Assembly: GCA_021234155.1 (NCBI GenBank)
Contig: JAJEKV010000005.1
Location: 26,100,863 to 26,164,862 of the forward strand
Source: Isoetes taiwanensis
Lineage: Eukaryota > Streptophyta > Lycopodiopsida > Isoetales > Isoetaceae
Reading direction: 5' to 3'
DNA: 64,000 bases
Below are positions 31,476-43,700 of the stretch, piece by piece. Positions within the stretch are counted from its first letter, which is position 1. The number at the start of each line of letters is the position of its first letter. The translations under genes were made by a program, and so were the position numbers. Under the pieces are notes generated by a model. The model was given only the letters and a program-made list of their open reading frames with translations, was not told the origin of the DNA and did not search any database.

Positions 31476-33711
31476 GCTTATCACTCTTTCCAACCCTGTT
31501 TTTTTTCTTTATCTATCATTGACAAACATTTGCATTCGGCCTCGAAGGGACAAAATACAACAATACAACATGCAATAAACATACCATGGATTTCTATGCC
31601 CATTAATTGAAAAAATCACTATGCTTGGCTCCAAATCGAACCAACAAGAAAAGGGCCGAGCCGGGCTGCTCAACTTTATTGAAAGAAAGGTTTTAAAATG
31701 GTTCCCCATGTAACAAGAATTGTCTGGTCTCAAATTTATAGGTCCAAAGGTCTCATAATGCTATATTGTCAATGTATTAAGAGTTTGGTGTAAAAATAAT
31801 TGGTTCACACATGTATTCCGTGAGAATACATGTGCGCGGATCTGAGAAGGGTTTTTTTAAAAAAAAAGCGATGATACCCTAGCCGCTTCATACGCTTTGG
31901 CTTCAAATGTATGCATTTTCCACGGTCCGGGATGGATTTCTTCGAGCCGCTAAGGCGTAAGAGTACATTTTAGGGCTTTGAATTCAAGCTTGCCGCGAGT
32001 AAAAAACGCCAAGGGATTTGGTGTTTTGGAGGGTTTTGAATCCAAGCTTTGCTCGATACATAGCGATTTAGCCGAAAGCACGCCCACTTCTTGAAGTTCT
32101 TGCATCTGTGTATGACTTAAATGGCATTCTTCCATCCGCCTTTGGCTAGTTACAAAACTGGATTTTTAGATCTAAGTATTTTGATGGCCACAGAGTTGAG
32201 ATTGCTTGTGATTTTTGCTTGCATACAAACAAAGATCCGGGCTACATGTCGGAAGTTCTCGCGGCCAAGGCATAATATCAACCGTAGAAGCATGGCCCAT
32301 ATGAAGCAAGGCTTGGTGAAACTTCGCCAGCTTGGATGCTTGGTCCACGTGAAAATGTCCTTTTGATGTTGTTGGAGTGAAAGCTAGCATCTACTATGGT
32401 TGCTTCATGAATTGAAGCTATCGGATCTTCTTCAACAAACACACTAAACTGAGTGCATGATAGGCAATACCAGTTTGATACAAAAAGCAGTTTTTCCGAT
32501 ACTTGGCTTCTAGGCTTATAGGAATGCTTATGAATGGTGCATGCTTGAGAATGCATGTTACATAGTACCACCATTTGGAATGACACTTTATATCCGGCTG
32601 AGAGCTCCTATTATATTATGATTCATGTTGAAGATGTCTTTGAAACAACCTTATCTCATGCAAGAAGCTTGATGGGCTTAGGGAGCAAAAACGAAATTCC
32701 TTGTGGCATGATTCTCGCGATTCCGCAAGACACCCTATGATGATACAAACAAGAAGCAATTTTTGAAGAGCTCCAAATCGGGTTTGGGAAATTAAATACG
32801 CCCCGATTTCACTTTCGAATTTTCTATGGCCACGTTCTCTATGGCTATTTGTCTCATTTAAACATACTTAGACTAGGAATTTGGAAAATGTCCGCCTAGT
32901 AATACTTTTTAGGCATTTGATTTAGCTTTTTGATGCCCCGATGTTTCAATGCAAACAGAGTTATGGTCTATTAGATATGGTCATTTTGCCAATCTGATGT
33001 TAATTCGTAACAAAAGAAACTATTTGTCTTGTTTAGACAAAGTTAGACTAGGATTTTGAAAAGGGTCGCCTAGCATTAATTTCGGGTATTTGATTAATCT
33101 CAGAATGCCCCGTTGTTTCAACGCAAACAGAGATATGATCTAGTAGATATGGTCATTTTTATAATTGTAAATGACATTCAATAGAAAGATACCATGTATT
33201 ACAACTCTGTTTCTCAAAAACTCTAGACATATATTTGGAAAGTTAAAATTCTCCCAATATGTCTTGTTGTTGTGGGTCCCATGGATTAGGTCTATTTGAT
33301 AGGCTCGCATATATTTCCATGTTCAAGGGATGCAGATTTCAGTCCCTTGAGTTGGACCGTGAAATTAAGACTCGAAGTTGCAAACCTAATAATGCGTAAC
33401 TAAGGAGACAACAGAGCACTTGTACAAGCATGTTGATGGGGCCACGGAGGAAGCCGAAGTTGAAGGCAAAGGTGTCGATGTCTTCTATGCGTAACATTCT
33501 CCTTTGTATGTTTTGTTTCAAATTGCTCTTTTGTATATAATGATGCTATGTATTTACTAGCCGGGTATGCTTTTGCTCAACTCCTATTTATTTGGCTTTG
33601 AATTTATTCATGTTAATATTACATGTTCTTGCATACCAGTCGTGAAATCTTGAACATGATTGTACCCCGTGATCTTGCGGGTTAAGTAATAACATGTATA
33701 CATGCATGCAG
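31476..33711 (+). other. Unrecognised coding-like block, left arm
   Basis: Inverse of about 60,000-62,187. In the better-preserved right copy a minus frame of 106 codons (61,368-61,688) includes WHSSICLWLVTKSGFLDLSI and HRVEIACDFCLHTNKDLGYM, and another at 60,780-60,974 includes FFEELQIRFGKLNTSDFTF. They look like host-gene exons but I do not recognise the family. A perfect hairpin (cacatgtattc...gaatacatgtg) lies near 31,808-31,836 and a purine/pyrimidine tract near 31,850. Confidence 0.35.
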
Positions 33712-34881
33712 GTTTCTATATCCTTAAAGGGAAGGTTTTCGAGGCCAAGGATGGGTATGGCATTGACACACTATTAAATTAAGTTTGAGGAGAGGCCGTA
33801 AAGTAGCAAGATATTCTTGTTTAGGTAAAGGAAACCTCTTGTGGAAATTTCAAGTGAATAAGGAGGAGATTGGAAAGAAAAGTGAGGAACCTTTTCAAAG
33901 GCGCATTACAAAAACTAGAGATCGGGGCCCTAGCAGTGCCATCACCGTGGTTTCAATGAGGTAAAAAACAATCCTGGATGGAGGAAGCGACTTGAAGACC
34001 TAAAAGACAAGGTGTATTTAATGTACCCATGCTTAAAATTTATTGTCATGACTTGTTTAAGCTTTTTGTTAATTTTATGGCGTGCCAATGCTAGTCCTAT
34101 ATTTAAGCGCTTTAGAACCGTGGAAGGAACATGTGAAGGAACATCCCCGTTGTTACCAAGGGCCAAGAGGTTAGGTGCAACCAACAAATAGTTTGGTGAG
34201 ATAATCGATGTACAAAGGTAGCATGCTTATGTTTTATTTTCTCTCGACGATTGTTGTGGATCGTTGTCATGTCAACGCAGAGCTTATGAAAGCAAGGGCA
34301 TTTTCTTAGATAATAAGGTTGGTGGTCTCTCGAGTTATGTAAAAACAGCCTTCAGAATCGATGTGTCAAAGAATGTGTATTATTCAGATTTTGTTTATAT
34401 CGGGTTGAGGTGAAAGAGACAAAACTTGTTGGCAATGTCCCTATTATTATTCTCGCAGTTGAGTATAATGAACTTACAAGCTTTAACATGAGATAATAGG
34501 CGCTCATGAGTAAAACAATATAACCGTTAAACCTAATTTTTCTTTGTCATTTTTTTTACTTTCGAGGGATTTAACAAATATATTGTGTTTAGATCAAGAG
34601 ATGGGAACATCGGGAAGGTTCAAAGGTAAGAGTGTTAATAACTTGGGTGGTTGGTGGTTGTAGATAGTCATTCCCGATGTCTAGTTTTGCCTCGATGTCT
34701 AGTTTTGTGTGGGATGGATATTTGTCTAGATCACCACAATCGCCCATTCTTGATATTCAAACAGCTTTATTATGCGTGGGCAATGCAACAAGTACCCCCG
34801 TAAGAAGGTTTATTAATGATTTTACTCCACGGTGGGCAAAGAAGGGAAATGCAACAACTTGGAGTACGTGCCATTATTTAA
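33712..34881 (+). pseudogene. TIM44-like: TIM44-like gene fragment, left-arm copy
   Basis: Inverse copy of 58,828-59,979 with the same exon order, but with many small differences at CAG/CTG positions that shift the frame (for example gtacgtgcc here, gtacaggcc there). Traces such as CACGGTGGGCAAAG...ATGCAACAACTTGGA retain the MQQLG C-terminal block. The 5' exon begins at 33,712 after a tgcag acceptor. Confidence 0.7.
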
Positions 34882-36805
34882 TATAACGATGGAACGACTT
34901 GTTTGCATGCGTGAGACATCCGCCATGTTTGGATACTACTGATTTTTCAAAGCCTTCAAGGCAACGATTAACATTACCCTTTGATCGCTTAACAAGAAAT
35001 TGCAAAGTGTCTAAGGAGAAGCAAGAAGCAACAAATGCCATTTTTGAGAAAATTCCTCGCCAAGGTAGTTCTAATGGATCGGATATAATCGTTATCATAT
35101 TTTGGCGATTGCAAGTGCAAAGAAAGATGTGAGATTTAGAGGGCTACATTGAGAATTATTTTTGTGCTAAGTCTAATAAAAATATGTTAGTGCATCTTTG
35201 ACTTATTATTACCTGCATTTTACTTATTTATCGAGGAAAATGGTTCATATAAGTTAGCAAATATTTGAAAGAAGAGAATCATTTATAGGAAATTTTTGAA
35301 TTGTGCGTTGCGGCAAGTTCCATTGTTGCAAAATTATGTTAAAAAAATATCACTCGTGACATTAAAATTCATTTTGGAGTGCATAATAGTAACTACCTCT
35401 TTAGATGGAGGAGGTTGCTGGTCGCGTGCCAATGCGGTGGTGTTAGTCGCGGAGTGGCATTGCCTTTTATGTGGGTTTACTTACGCGGTGACCTTTGACA
35501 CCAAAGAGTGATAATATGTGATCCATGGGACCTGAAATTTTGGTTTACTTACGGGTCACCTTTGACACCTAGGGAGGCTACAATACACGGATCCATGTGA
35601 CTTGAAATTACGCCATCCATAACTTGAAATTTGCGTGATTGGATGTAAATATACGGTGAGAGGGTAGGATACATGAATCAATAATGGACGAAAAATAAGG
35701 TTAAGGGTAGGGCAAGAAGTGCTTAGACTGGGTGTAAAAGTATGGAATCGGGTATGATTCTTCGACAAGATGGGACCGTGATACATAGGGGTTTCTATGG
35801 AGGGTCACCAGATACATAGGGTTTCTCCTAACTTGATGCACGCACATGCCATATGCCCCTTATATAGAGGTGAACCCCCCGGGCAAAAATACATCTGAAT
35901 CCCAACTACACTTATGGTCTGAATTAATGCCCATTCCTATAATAACATCAGCTTACCATTCCGAAAGCAAGAATTTCCACCCCTTCCGCTTTGGTCATGC
36001 CATAACCATAATCAGTAAAGAAAGTACACATCAACCTCTCTAATGCTAAGTACGTGAATAATAAAGTTTCAAAGGATATTTTTGCAAAACCTAGCTAGCA
36101 TACCGCCTTCCAAATCCATCGCATCCTCTTCTGAATAGCAAAACTTCCACGTAAAGTTAGGATTTAACTCGTGAGAAATTGCAAAGATGGCTTCTTAAGA
36201 AAACCCATCACAAGGCCCCCAAAAATGAACTACTATGTTTAAGCAAAGATCAATCATCTAAAACCATGATATATGTGGTGTTTTATGCATGAATTTATTT
36301 GATAGAAGAAAACCACATGGCGTAGTGGGTTTGTCAATACTAATATTGGTTTGTGACATGGTTATCTTTGGTGGTCCCTCAATAGCATAGTGGTTTGTTC
36401 ACTAATCGCGGGTTTATGAAGGCTATTAGTGGTTTGTGATGTGGTTATCAATGGTGGTTATCAATGCTATAGTGGTTTCTTCACTAATCATGGTTTGGTT
36501 TAGATAACCCCGTGCATATGATAGTGGCTTTTTTAATCTAGTAATGACATGTTAAAACTATCCTAAACCGTGACATGGTTTGGATTAGTAGGGTTTTGTG
36601 AAATGAATAATAAGAAATATTGTCCCGATGCCACCTTTAAGGCCCATTTGACCAAAAAGCTCTTGTATGGGGAGTCTTTAAATTAGAACTTTTAGCTAAC
36701 TTTAAGGATATAAATTAATTATTGAATGTCCCTTGTGAAAAGTCTCAAAGATTTTAGATGGTTTTAGAGAATGTTTTAATATGTATTCTAGGATTTTGCC
36801 ATGAA
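34882..36805. other. Left-arm DNA downstream of TIM44-like fragment
   Basis: No recognised gene. At 35,470-35,610 a roughly 70-bp unit (tacttacg.gt.acctttgaca...gatccatg) is present about twice. At 36,280-36,540 a degenerate series of tagtggtttgt and ttcactaatc phrases forms a loose tandem repeat. Confidence 0.5.
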
Positions 36806-36836
36806 GGAATGTTTTTGAGTAATTCAAAAACATTCC
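36806..36836. repeat. Perfect short hairpin, left arm
   Basis: ggaatgtttttga and tcaaaaacattcc are exact inverses around a five-base loop. It sits at the boundary between host-derived arm DNA and A-type repeat DNA (tcttgagcgttccatctttt); mirrored at 56,892-56,922. Confidence 0.85.
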
Positions 36837-38290
36837 TCTTGAGCGTTCCATCTTTTGTGTTTTGCCTTCCTACTTTTTTGTTTCAAGTATCTAGTTTTTT
36901 AGTTTTCTCCTAGCTTATATGTTGTTTGGTAGATTTATAGGTTAGCTTAAGCTAATAGGAGGTATGCTTGGTTAGTCTAGATTTTTCAGAGTTCATGTGG
37001 TTTGATAGGATGTTAGCTTAGTGTAAACTAGTTTGAGGTATGCTTTGTTAGCTTTAGCTTTTTCGTAGTTGCTTTTAGATTTCGTTTGCTTTCCAGCTTC
37101 TTGTATTCTACAAATCTGATATGTGCTTTTTGTCTTTTCAAAGCATCAGTATGTATTTGTTATAATTGGGAGCATCCTTCGAGTTACTGACATAATTTGC
37201 TTAGTTTTAGTTGCTTGGCATGCTGTTTTCAGACTCTAGCATCTTTGATGCATGTGGAAGGATAAGATGCTGCCATCTTACAATGTATTTTCTTGCAGGA
37301 TTCCCAGCTTATTTTATTGCAAAATCGTATGCTATACAAGGTTAAATGAGATAATAGGTGCTTGAGAAATAAAGAAAAAACATGTCAATAGGATATATCA
37401 CGTTTTGATTGAGATATTATTTGCATCTGTTCCCATGCATCTGTGCCCATGATATATTAGATAGGCTAGGGCAGCTCAGCATTCTAGAATGGGATGACTG
37501 GAGCAAATGATCATCCTTTGGGTTTTCTCAGTCCGCTTCAATCATATTTCTGTCAGTAGTGTTTACTCTGAAAATCTGTGATCTTTTGCTGATGCCCTAG
37601 TTCTGTGGCCCGATTTGCTCCAAATCACGGCTTTCTGGCTTCCTCACTTAATTTTGCCCCTGCTGTAGGGCCGTTTCTTCCAAGATCTGGTCCTGATCTA
37701 GCTCTATTTTTAGCGATTTTTTCCAGGGACAACCCTTTTTGGGCAGAGAATCCGGATGCTAGTGGCCCTAATTATCCAGTGTTTATCTGTTTTAAACATT
37801 TAACTCCTATTCTACATGCAACTTGCCTTTTTTCGGATCTTGATCTCTTTTCTACAGCTCGCTGTCACCAAATCCGCCTGATGTGGCTTCTCTGCTGTGG
37901 CCTTGCCCTTTTAAATCCGAGCTTGTTGAGCGGGAGATCCGGCTCTTCATGCTCTAGTTAACTTTTCTGTTCGGCCCAGCCCTTTTTGGGCGAAATATCC
38001 AGTCTGGATTAACTACAGCAAACGCCCTTTTCTATTTAAACATGTCGATGACCTCTTTCTATTTTAAACATGCAAGAAGCCCTTTTCTATTACATGTGAA
38101 AACGCGGTTTTTTGCGTCTTTTAAAACGTGTCTTTTTGCCCTTTTTTGTTAGACATATATTGCATAACCCAATCTTAACTGTCCTTTGCTCTTATCCCCG
38201 CACATTGTTGAACCAGCCAAAAACTATATCATGATTCTTTTAATCTACTAAGCTATGCCGTTATATCAATACATATTTCGGCCTATCTTG
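36837..38290 (+). repeat. Arm segment nearly identical to its inverted partner
   Basis: Compared with the reverse complement of about 55,450-56,891, only scattered homopolymer-length changes and rare substitutions are visible, in contrast to flanking arm DNA. It contains a 118-codon plus frame (37,605-37,961), no recognised domain. GC-rich phrases such as gcgggagatccggctcttc recur near 52,600. Confidence 0.75.
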
Positions 38291-40690
38291 TTCATTTATA
38301 CTATATCATACAGATTTATTTTTTGTCATTTACTTTCTTTAACGTCTCTTTAGTTTTCTTTATCTGGTTTGTTTGGAACCCCTTGTTGGGAACTATAGTT
38401 TTACACGAGTTCAAAGTTATATGAGACCATAGTTTTATTCTAGATTAGATGTAAAACCATAATTTATATTATCTCTCCTAACGTTTGTCTCCAAGGGCAT
38501 AGTTTTATTCTAAAATTTTATCTCTAGAACCATAGTTTTATTCTAGATGTTTTTTTGCGTTCTTAGAATTTTTACTCTAGACATTTCATAATGTTTTTCC
38601 ATAAACCATACCCCATTCATAGAGTTCAAAACAAGTGTCTCCTTAGATTACATTTGGTTGGACCTTGGGTTGTTATCCATCGACTCAATTGAACTTGCCC
38701 ATGACCATATTTTTATATTTTGTTCTAATTGACTCAAGTTAGAATTTGCTCAAAGCCATATTTCGTATCTTTTTAGGTTTGGTTTCATTGGGTTTAGTAT
38801 TTGCTAATATGTTGAAAATACCTTTGGCTAATTTGAAGACATAGCACATTATTTTCCTTAAATTCTATTTTCCCATATTTTTTCATTATTTTTTCCATGT
38901 TTTCCCCTTTGCATCTTGTTTTTTTATTGGTTGGGTTTGACCTCTTAAACAATGATGGATTTCTCTTTAGCTTTGGAATATGATGTTGAATCATACTATC
39001 AAAAAACATTTGTGCCTTTATAAATTTCTATATGTGTTATGCCATCACAAAGCATCTTAGAGTTATATTTTCCCATATATTCTCTTCCTTATTCAATACT
39101 AACCGTTTTCCTCCTTTGATATGCCAAATTCCTCTTTTGATATGCCAAATTCATGCCATCTAGACCCCTTAACCCCATCGGCTTTTTCCTTCTTCTCTAG
39201 GCTTTTTTTATTCATTAGGTGATTTTCAATTAGGTCCTAGACTCTTTTTATTTGCTAGACCCTTTTTTACATAGTGTGGTTCTCACCATTGTTGTTTGAG
39301 TTTTCTCTTTCAAGTTATGGACAAGTTATGGACAATCTTTGGAGAAACTCTTGGAGGAGAATTTTTAGAGCATGGAGGAGAACTTTTTAGAGTATAAAGG
39401 AAAATCTTCTATGCTTCTCAAGCATAATCATATATTTCAAATGAACTTAGCCACTACCAATACACTTGATTAACCCTATCTTTTCTATATATTTCTCCTT
39501 TGGCTTTAACTTTTTGCTAGGTGTTGCATAGTGCTCAAATTTCATGGGTCTTGCTTTTAACTTCTTTGCATTTAAGATGATTTGAGCTTCTTTCCTCTTA
39601 TTCAATTTCTTATTCAATTTGTCTCAAAAGATTTATTTTTCATTTTTCTCCTTTTTTTCTTTCTTGATGTTTGTTGACGTCTTTTTCTTCTATTGTCTTG
39701 TTTGGCATCTCATCTTTTCTTTTCTCGCTAGATTTTCATGCCATCTACCATTGCAACTAGGGATTTATGAGGTGGAGTGTTCCTCTTCTTTCAGGCCATA
39801 TGTTATTGTTGTTTTTGCTAGAAAAGTCTTCCCAAAGAATGCAATGGTTCTATGGCAACATAGAACCATCATTCTTGAGAAAACGGGCCCCTTTTGGAGG
39901 CGTCTATTTTTTTCCATAAGATCTTTTTCTGATTATATATCTCATGGGTTCTAGGGTTTTCATCATGGCCTTCCTCTTGAGCGTTCCATCTTTTTGTGTT
40001 TTGCCTTCCTACTTTCCCACCCTCCATGCCCTTTTGCAATATACTTGGAATGTGGTCTTTTTCCTCACTTCATTTGTTTATGTTTCATTCATTTGTAATT
40101 TATGGGTGGATGTTCTTCCCCTGCCTTAGTTGCATTTGATATCTTTCTTCTAGGCGAGATGTTCTTCCCCGCTTATTTTACGTGTTGAGTTATTTGGGCC
40201 GGATGTTCTTCCCCGCACTAGTTTGCTGTTGTCATTTCGGCTTATGGGCGGATGTTCTTCTCTCGTCCCTTTCGTTTATGCTCATTCTATATGGGTGGCT
40301 TGAATTCGGTTCTTGCTTCATATTGAGCGGAAATATTTTCCGTATGAATGTTTATGGACTTTGACATGACTAATGGTTCCTTAACATGTTTACGGTTTCA
40401 AGTTTTTTCTTTGTTTTTTTAGGTCTATTCAAATCGTGCATTTGAATTTGGCCATGGCTTCATGACTATGGAGACTACTTCAAGCCGCATTGGGGTGGAG
40501 CCGTGGCTTTATAATTAAGGATGAATTTTTGATGGCTTTAGAAAATAGATTATCGTCCAAGCTATCATGGCCATTTGGAGTTTGCAATTGTTATGTGAAG
40601 ATTGCGGATGCACAAGGATTATTTGGCTTCATAACTATAGATGAATTTTCAATGGCATCTCACTCTGTCAAGCTATCATAGCCATTTGGG
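38290..40690 (+). repeat. Block A, copy 1
   Basis: Homologous in inverse to 40,930-43,400 and 52,940-55,440 and in direct orientation to 49,480-51,950. AT-rich; includes recurring phrases ccatagttttattct near 38,420-38,550. Near 40,100-40,260 four copies of a ggcggatgttcttccccgc-like motif lie about 50 bp apart and produce a pseudo-repetitive MFFPAL frame. The 3' end is truncated relative to the 51-kb copy and joins the TIR at 40,706 through a short filler. Confidence 0.8.
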
Positions 40691-40705
40691 AAGTGAAGTG
40701 GCTTC

Positions 40706-43700
40706 CTTATTGAGCGTTCAAAATCAAAGTACAAAGGCATAGTAGTAAAAATGATTGTCAAGAAGATAGAAAGCTAAATAAACCCCGGAAGTAGACAATT
40801 ACCGAGGGTTTCAATAAGAATAGAGATAAGCCACAATGAATCTCAAAGTCAGGGATTTATCAACTGGAATAAAAACCTCGCCCTTTCGGGTTTTCGAGGA
40901 AAACCATGGAGATAAATAACAGACTAGGAGTCATACAAGTGTATCATCCAACCATCATTGACAATAATCCTTGTGCATCCGCAGTCTTCACATAACAATT
41001 GCAAACTCCAAATGGCTATGATAGCTTGGCAGTGAGATGCCATTGAAAATTCATCTATAGTTATGAAGCCAAATAATCCTTGTGCATCCGCAATCTTCAC
41101 ATAACAATTGCAAACCCAAATGGCCATGATAGCTTGACGAGAATGCGAAGCTATCGAAAATTCATCCTTAATTATAAAGCCCACTGACTCCACCAGGGAA
41201 TGAAGACTTTGAAGTAGTCTCCATAGTCATGAAGCCATGGCTGAATTCAAATGCGATTTGAATAGATCCGAAGAGAAAACTTGAACCTGGAAACATGTTA
41301 AGGAACCATTAGTCATGTCCAAAGTCCATAATATTCATGGGAAAATATTTCCCGTTCAATATGAAGCAAGAACCGAGCAAGCTACCCATATAGAATGAGC
41401 ATAAACGAAGGGACGAGGAAGAACATCCGCCTAGCCTTAAAATGACAACCGCAAACTAGTGCGGGGAAGAACATCCGCCCAAATAACTCAACACGTAAAA
41501 ACAAAGGCGGGAAGAACATCTGCCCTAGAAGAAAGATATCAAATGCAACTAAAAAGGGGAAGAACATCCGTCCATAAATTACAAATGAAGGAAACATAGA
41601 CAAATGAAGTGAGGAAAAAGACCACGCATTCCAAGTATATTGCAAAAGGGCATGGGAGGGTGGGAAAGTAGGAAGGCAAAACACAAAAGATGGAACGCCA
41701 AGAGGAAGGCCGATGATGAAACCTAGAACCGAGCTGATATATATAATAAAAAAGATCTTATGGAAAAAATAGACGTTCCAAAAAGGGCCCGTCTTCTCCA
41801 AGAATGATGGTTCTATGTTGCCATAGAACCATTGCATTCTTGGGAAGACTTTTCTAGCAAAAACAACAATAACATAACGCCAAAGAGGGGAACTCCACCC
41901 TCATAAATCTAAGTGCAATGGTAGATGGCGGGGAAAATCTCGTGAAAAGAAAAGATGAGATGCCAAACAAGACAATAGAAGAAAAAAGGCGTCAACAAAC
42001 ATCAAGAAAGAAAAAGGAGAAAATGAAAAAAAATAAATCTTTTGAGACAACATGCTACGTCAAATTGAATAAGAGGAAAAAGCTCAAATCATCTTAAATG
42101 CAAAAAAGTTAAAAAGCAAGACCCATGAAAATTTGAGCACTATGAAGACCCTAGCAATGTTAAAAGCCAAAGGAGAAATATATAGAAAAGATAGGGTTAA
42201 TCAAGTGTATTGGGTAGTGGCTAAGTTCATTTTAAAGTATACGATTATCTTTGAGAAGCATAGAAGATTTTCCTTTATACTCTAAAGTTCTCCATGCTCT
42301 AAAAATTCTCCTCCAAGAGTTTCTCCAGCATTGTCCATAACTTGTCCATAACTTGAAAGAAACCCTCAAACAACAATGGTGAGAACCACACTATGTAAAA
42401 GGGGTCTAGCAAATAAAAGAGTAGGACGAATTGAAAATCACCTAATATTTGGCGATCTTGCGGAGAAGAAGGAAAGCGATGGGGTTAATGGGGTCTAGAT
42501 GGCATAATTTGGCATATCAAAAGAGAATTTGCATATCAAGGAGGAAAACGGTTAGTATTGAATAAGGAAGAGAATATATGGGAAAATATTGGGTCTAAGA
42601 TGCTTTGTGATGGCATAACACATATAGAAATTTATAAAGGCGAAGTTTTTGATAGCACGATTCAACATCGTATTCCAAAGCTAAAGAGAAATCCATCATT
42701 GTTTAACAGGTCAAACCCAACCAATAAAAAATAAGATGCAAGGGGAAAACATGGAAAAGATGGGAAAATAGAATTTAAGGAAAATAATGTGCAGCGTCTT
42801 CAAATTACCCTTTAAAGGTATTTTTCAACATATTAGCAAATACTAAACCCAATGAAACCAAACCTAAAAAGATACGAAATATGGCTTTACGGGCAAAAAT
42901 TCTAACTTGGTCAATTAGAACAAAATATAAAAATATGGTCATGGGCAAGTTCAATTGAGTCGATGGGATAACAACCTAAGGTCCAACCATGTAACTGGGG
43001 AGACACTTGTTACGAGCGTCTCCAGAACTCTATGAATGGGGTATGGTTTATGGAAAACATTATGAAATGTCTAGAGTAAAAATTCTAAGAACCTTAAAAA
43101 CATCTAGAATAAAACTATGGTTCTAGAGATAAAAATTTTTAGAATAAAAACTATGCCCGACCAAGCGTTAGGAGAGATAATATAAATTATGGTTTGACAT
43201 CTAATCTAGAATAAAACTATGGTCTCATATAACTTTGAACGAGAATAAAACTATAGTTCCCAACAAGTCAAAAGTGGGTCAACCGGGTTAACAAACCGGG
43301 TTCCAACTAGAAAACTAAAAAAGAGACATTAGAAAGTAAATGACAAAAATAAATCGGTATGATATAATATAAATGAACAAGGCAAAGCCGAAATATATAT
43401 TGCGATAATGGCATAGCTTAGTCGGTTAACTGCGTGAGATTTAAAGCTCACGAACCTAGAGCAATTCTACAAGCAATTAAAAGCAAGCAAGGAGAAAACA
43501 TGCAAAGTGTTAAAGACTAGATAGACATTCTTTACCCATTTAAGATTTAAATCTACTTAAGCACTAGGAACATGCGAGATTGACAAGAGAAATAATGCGA
43601 AGGTATTAATGATTTGATCATAGCTAGAGAACTTAGCAAATAATCTACACATATCTAGAAGAAGGAAAATAGGAAGATAAAACACAAAAAATGCTCAAGA

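Larger units (their letters stand above)
29636..40690 (+). repeat. Left arm of the giant imperfect palindrome
   Basis: Sequence from 29,636 matches the reverse complement of the window end, 64,000 downwards, with co-linear order: PME-like, MITE half, unrecognised block, TIM44-like, 36.8-38.3 block and block A. The partner runs back to about 52,930. Because the right arm reaches the window edge at 64,000, the palindrome may extend further. Differences are mostly small indels and changes at CAG/CTG positions, except 36,837-38,290, which is almost identical. Confidence 0.9.

Noticed and set aside
37605-37961. 118-codon frame as a gene
   Set aside because: No recognised domain; its preservation in both arms follows from near-identity of the DNA and not from selection that I can show.
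40080-40270. CRISPR-like regularly spaced repeats
   Set aside because: Only four degenerate short units in a plant nuclear repeat; no cas genes and unequal spacers.
41382-41837. 151-codon minus frame with repeated GRMFFPAL-like units as a real repeat protein
   Set aside because: It is block-A DNA containing a short motif (ggcggatgttcttcccc) recurring every ~50 bp; the frame is not kept in the other three copies.
43400-43460. tRNA gene suggested by tagcttagtcggttaac
   Set aside because: The A-box-like phrase is good but there is no matching B-box or cloverleaf at the right distance; related copies near 38,250 and 49,450 vary in the same place.
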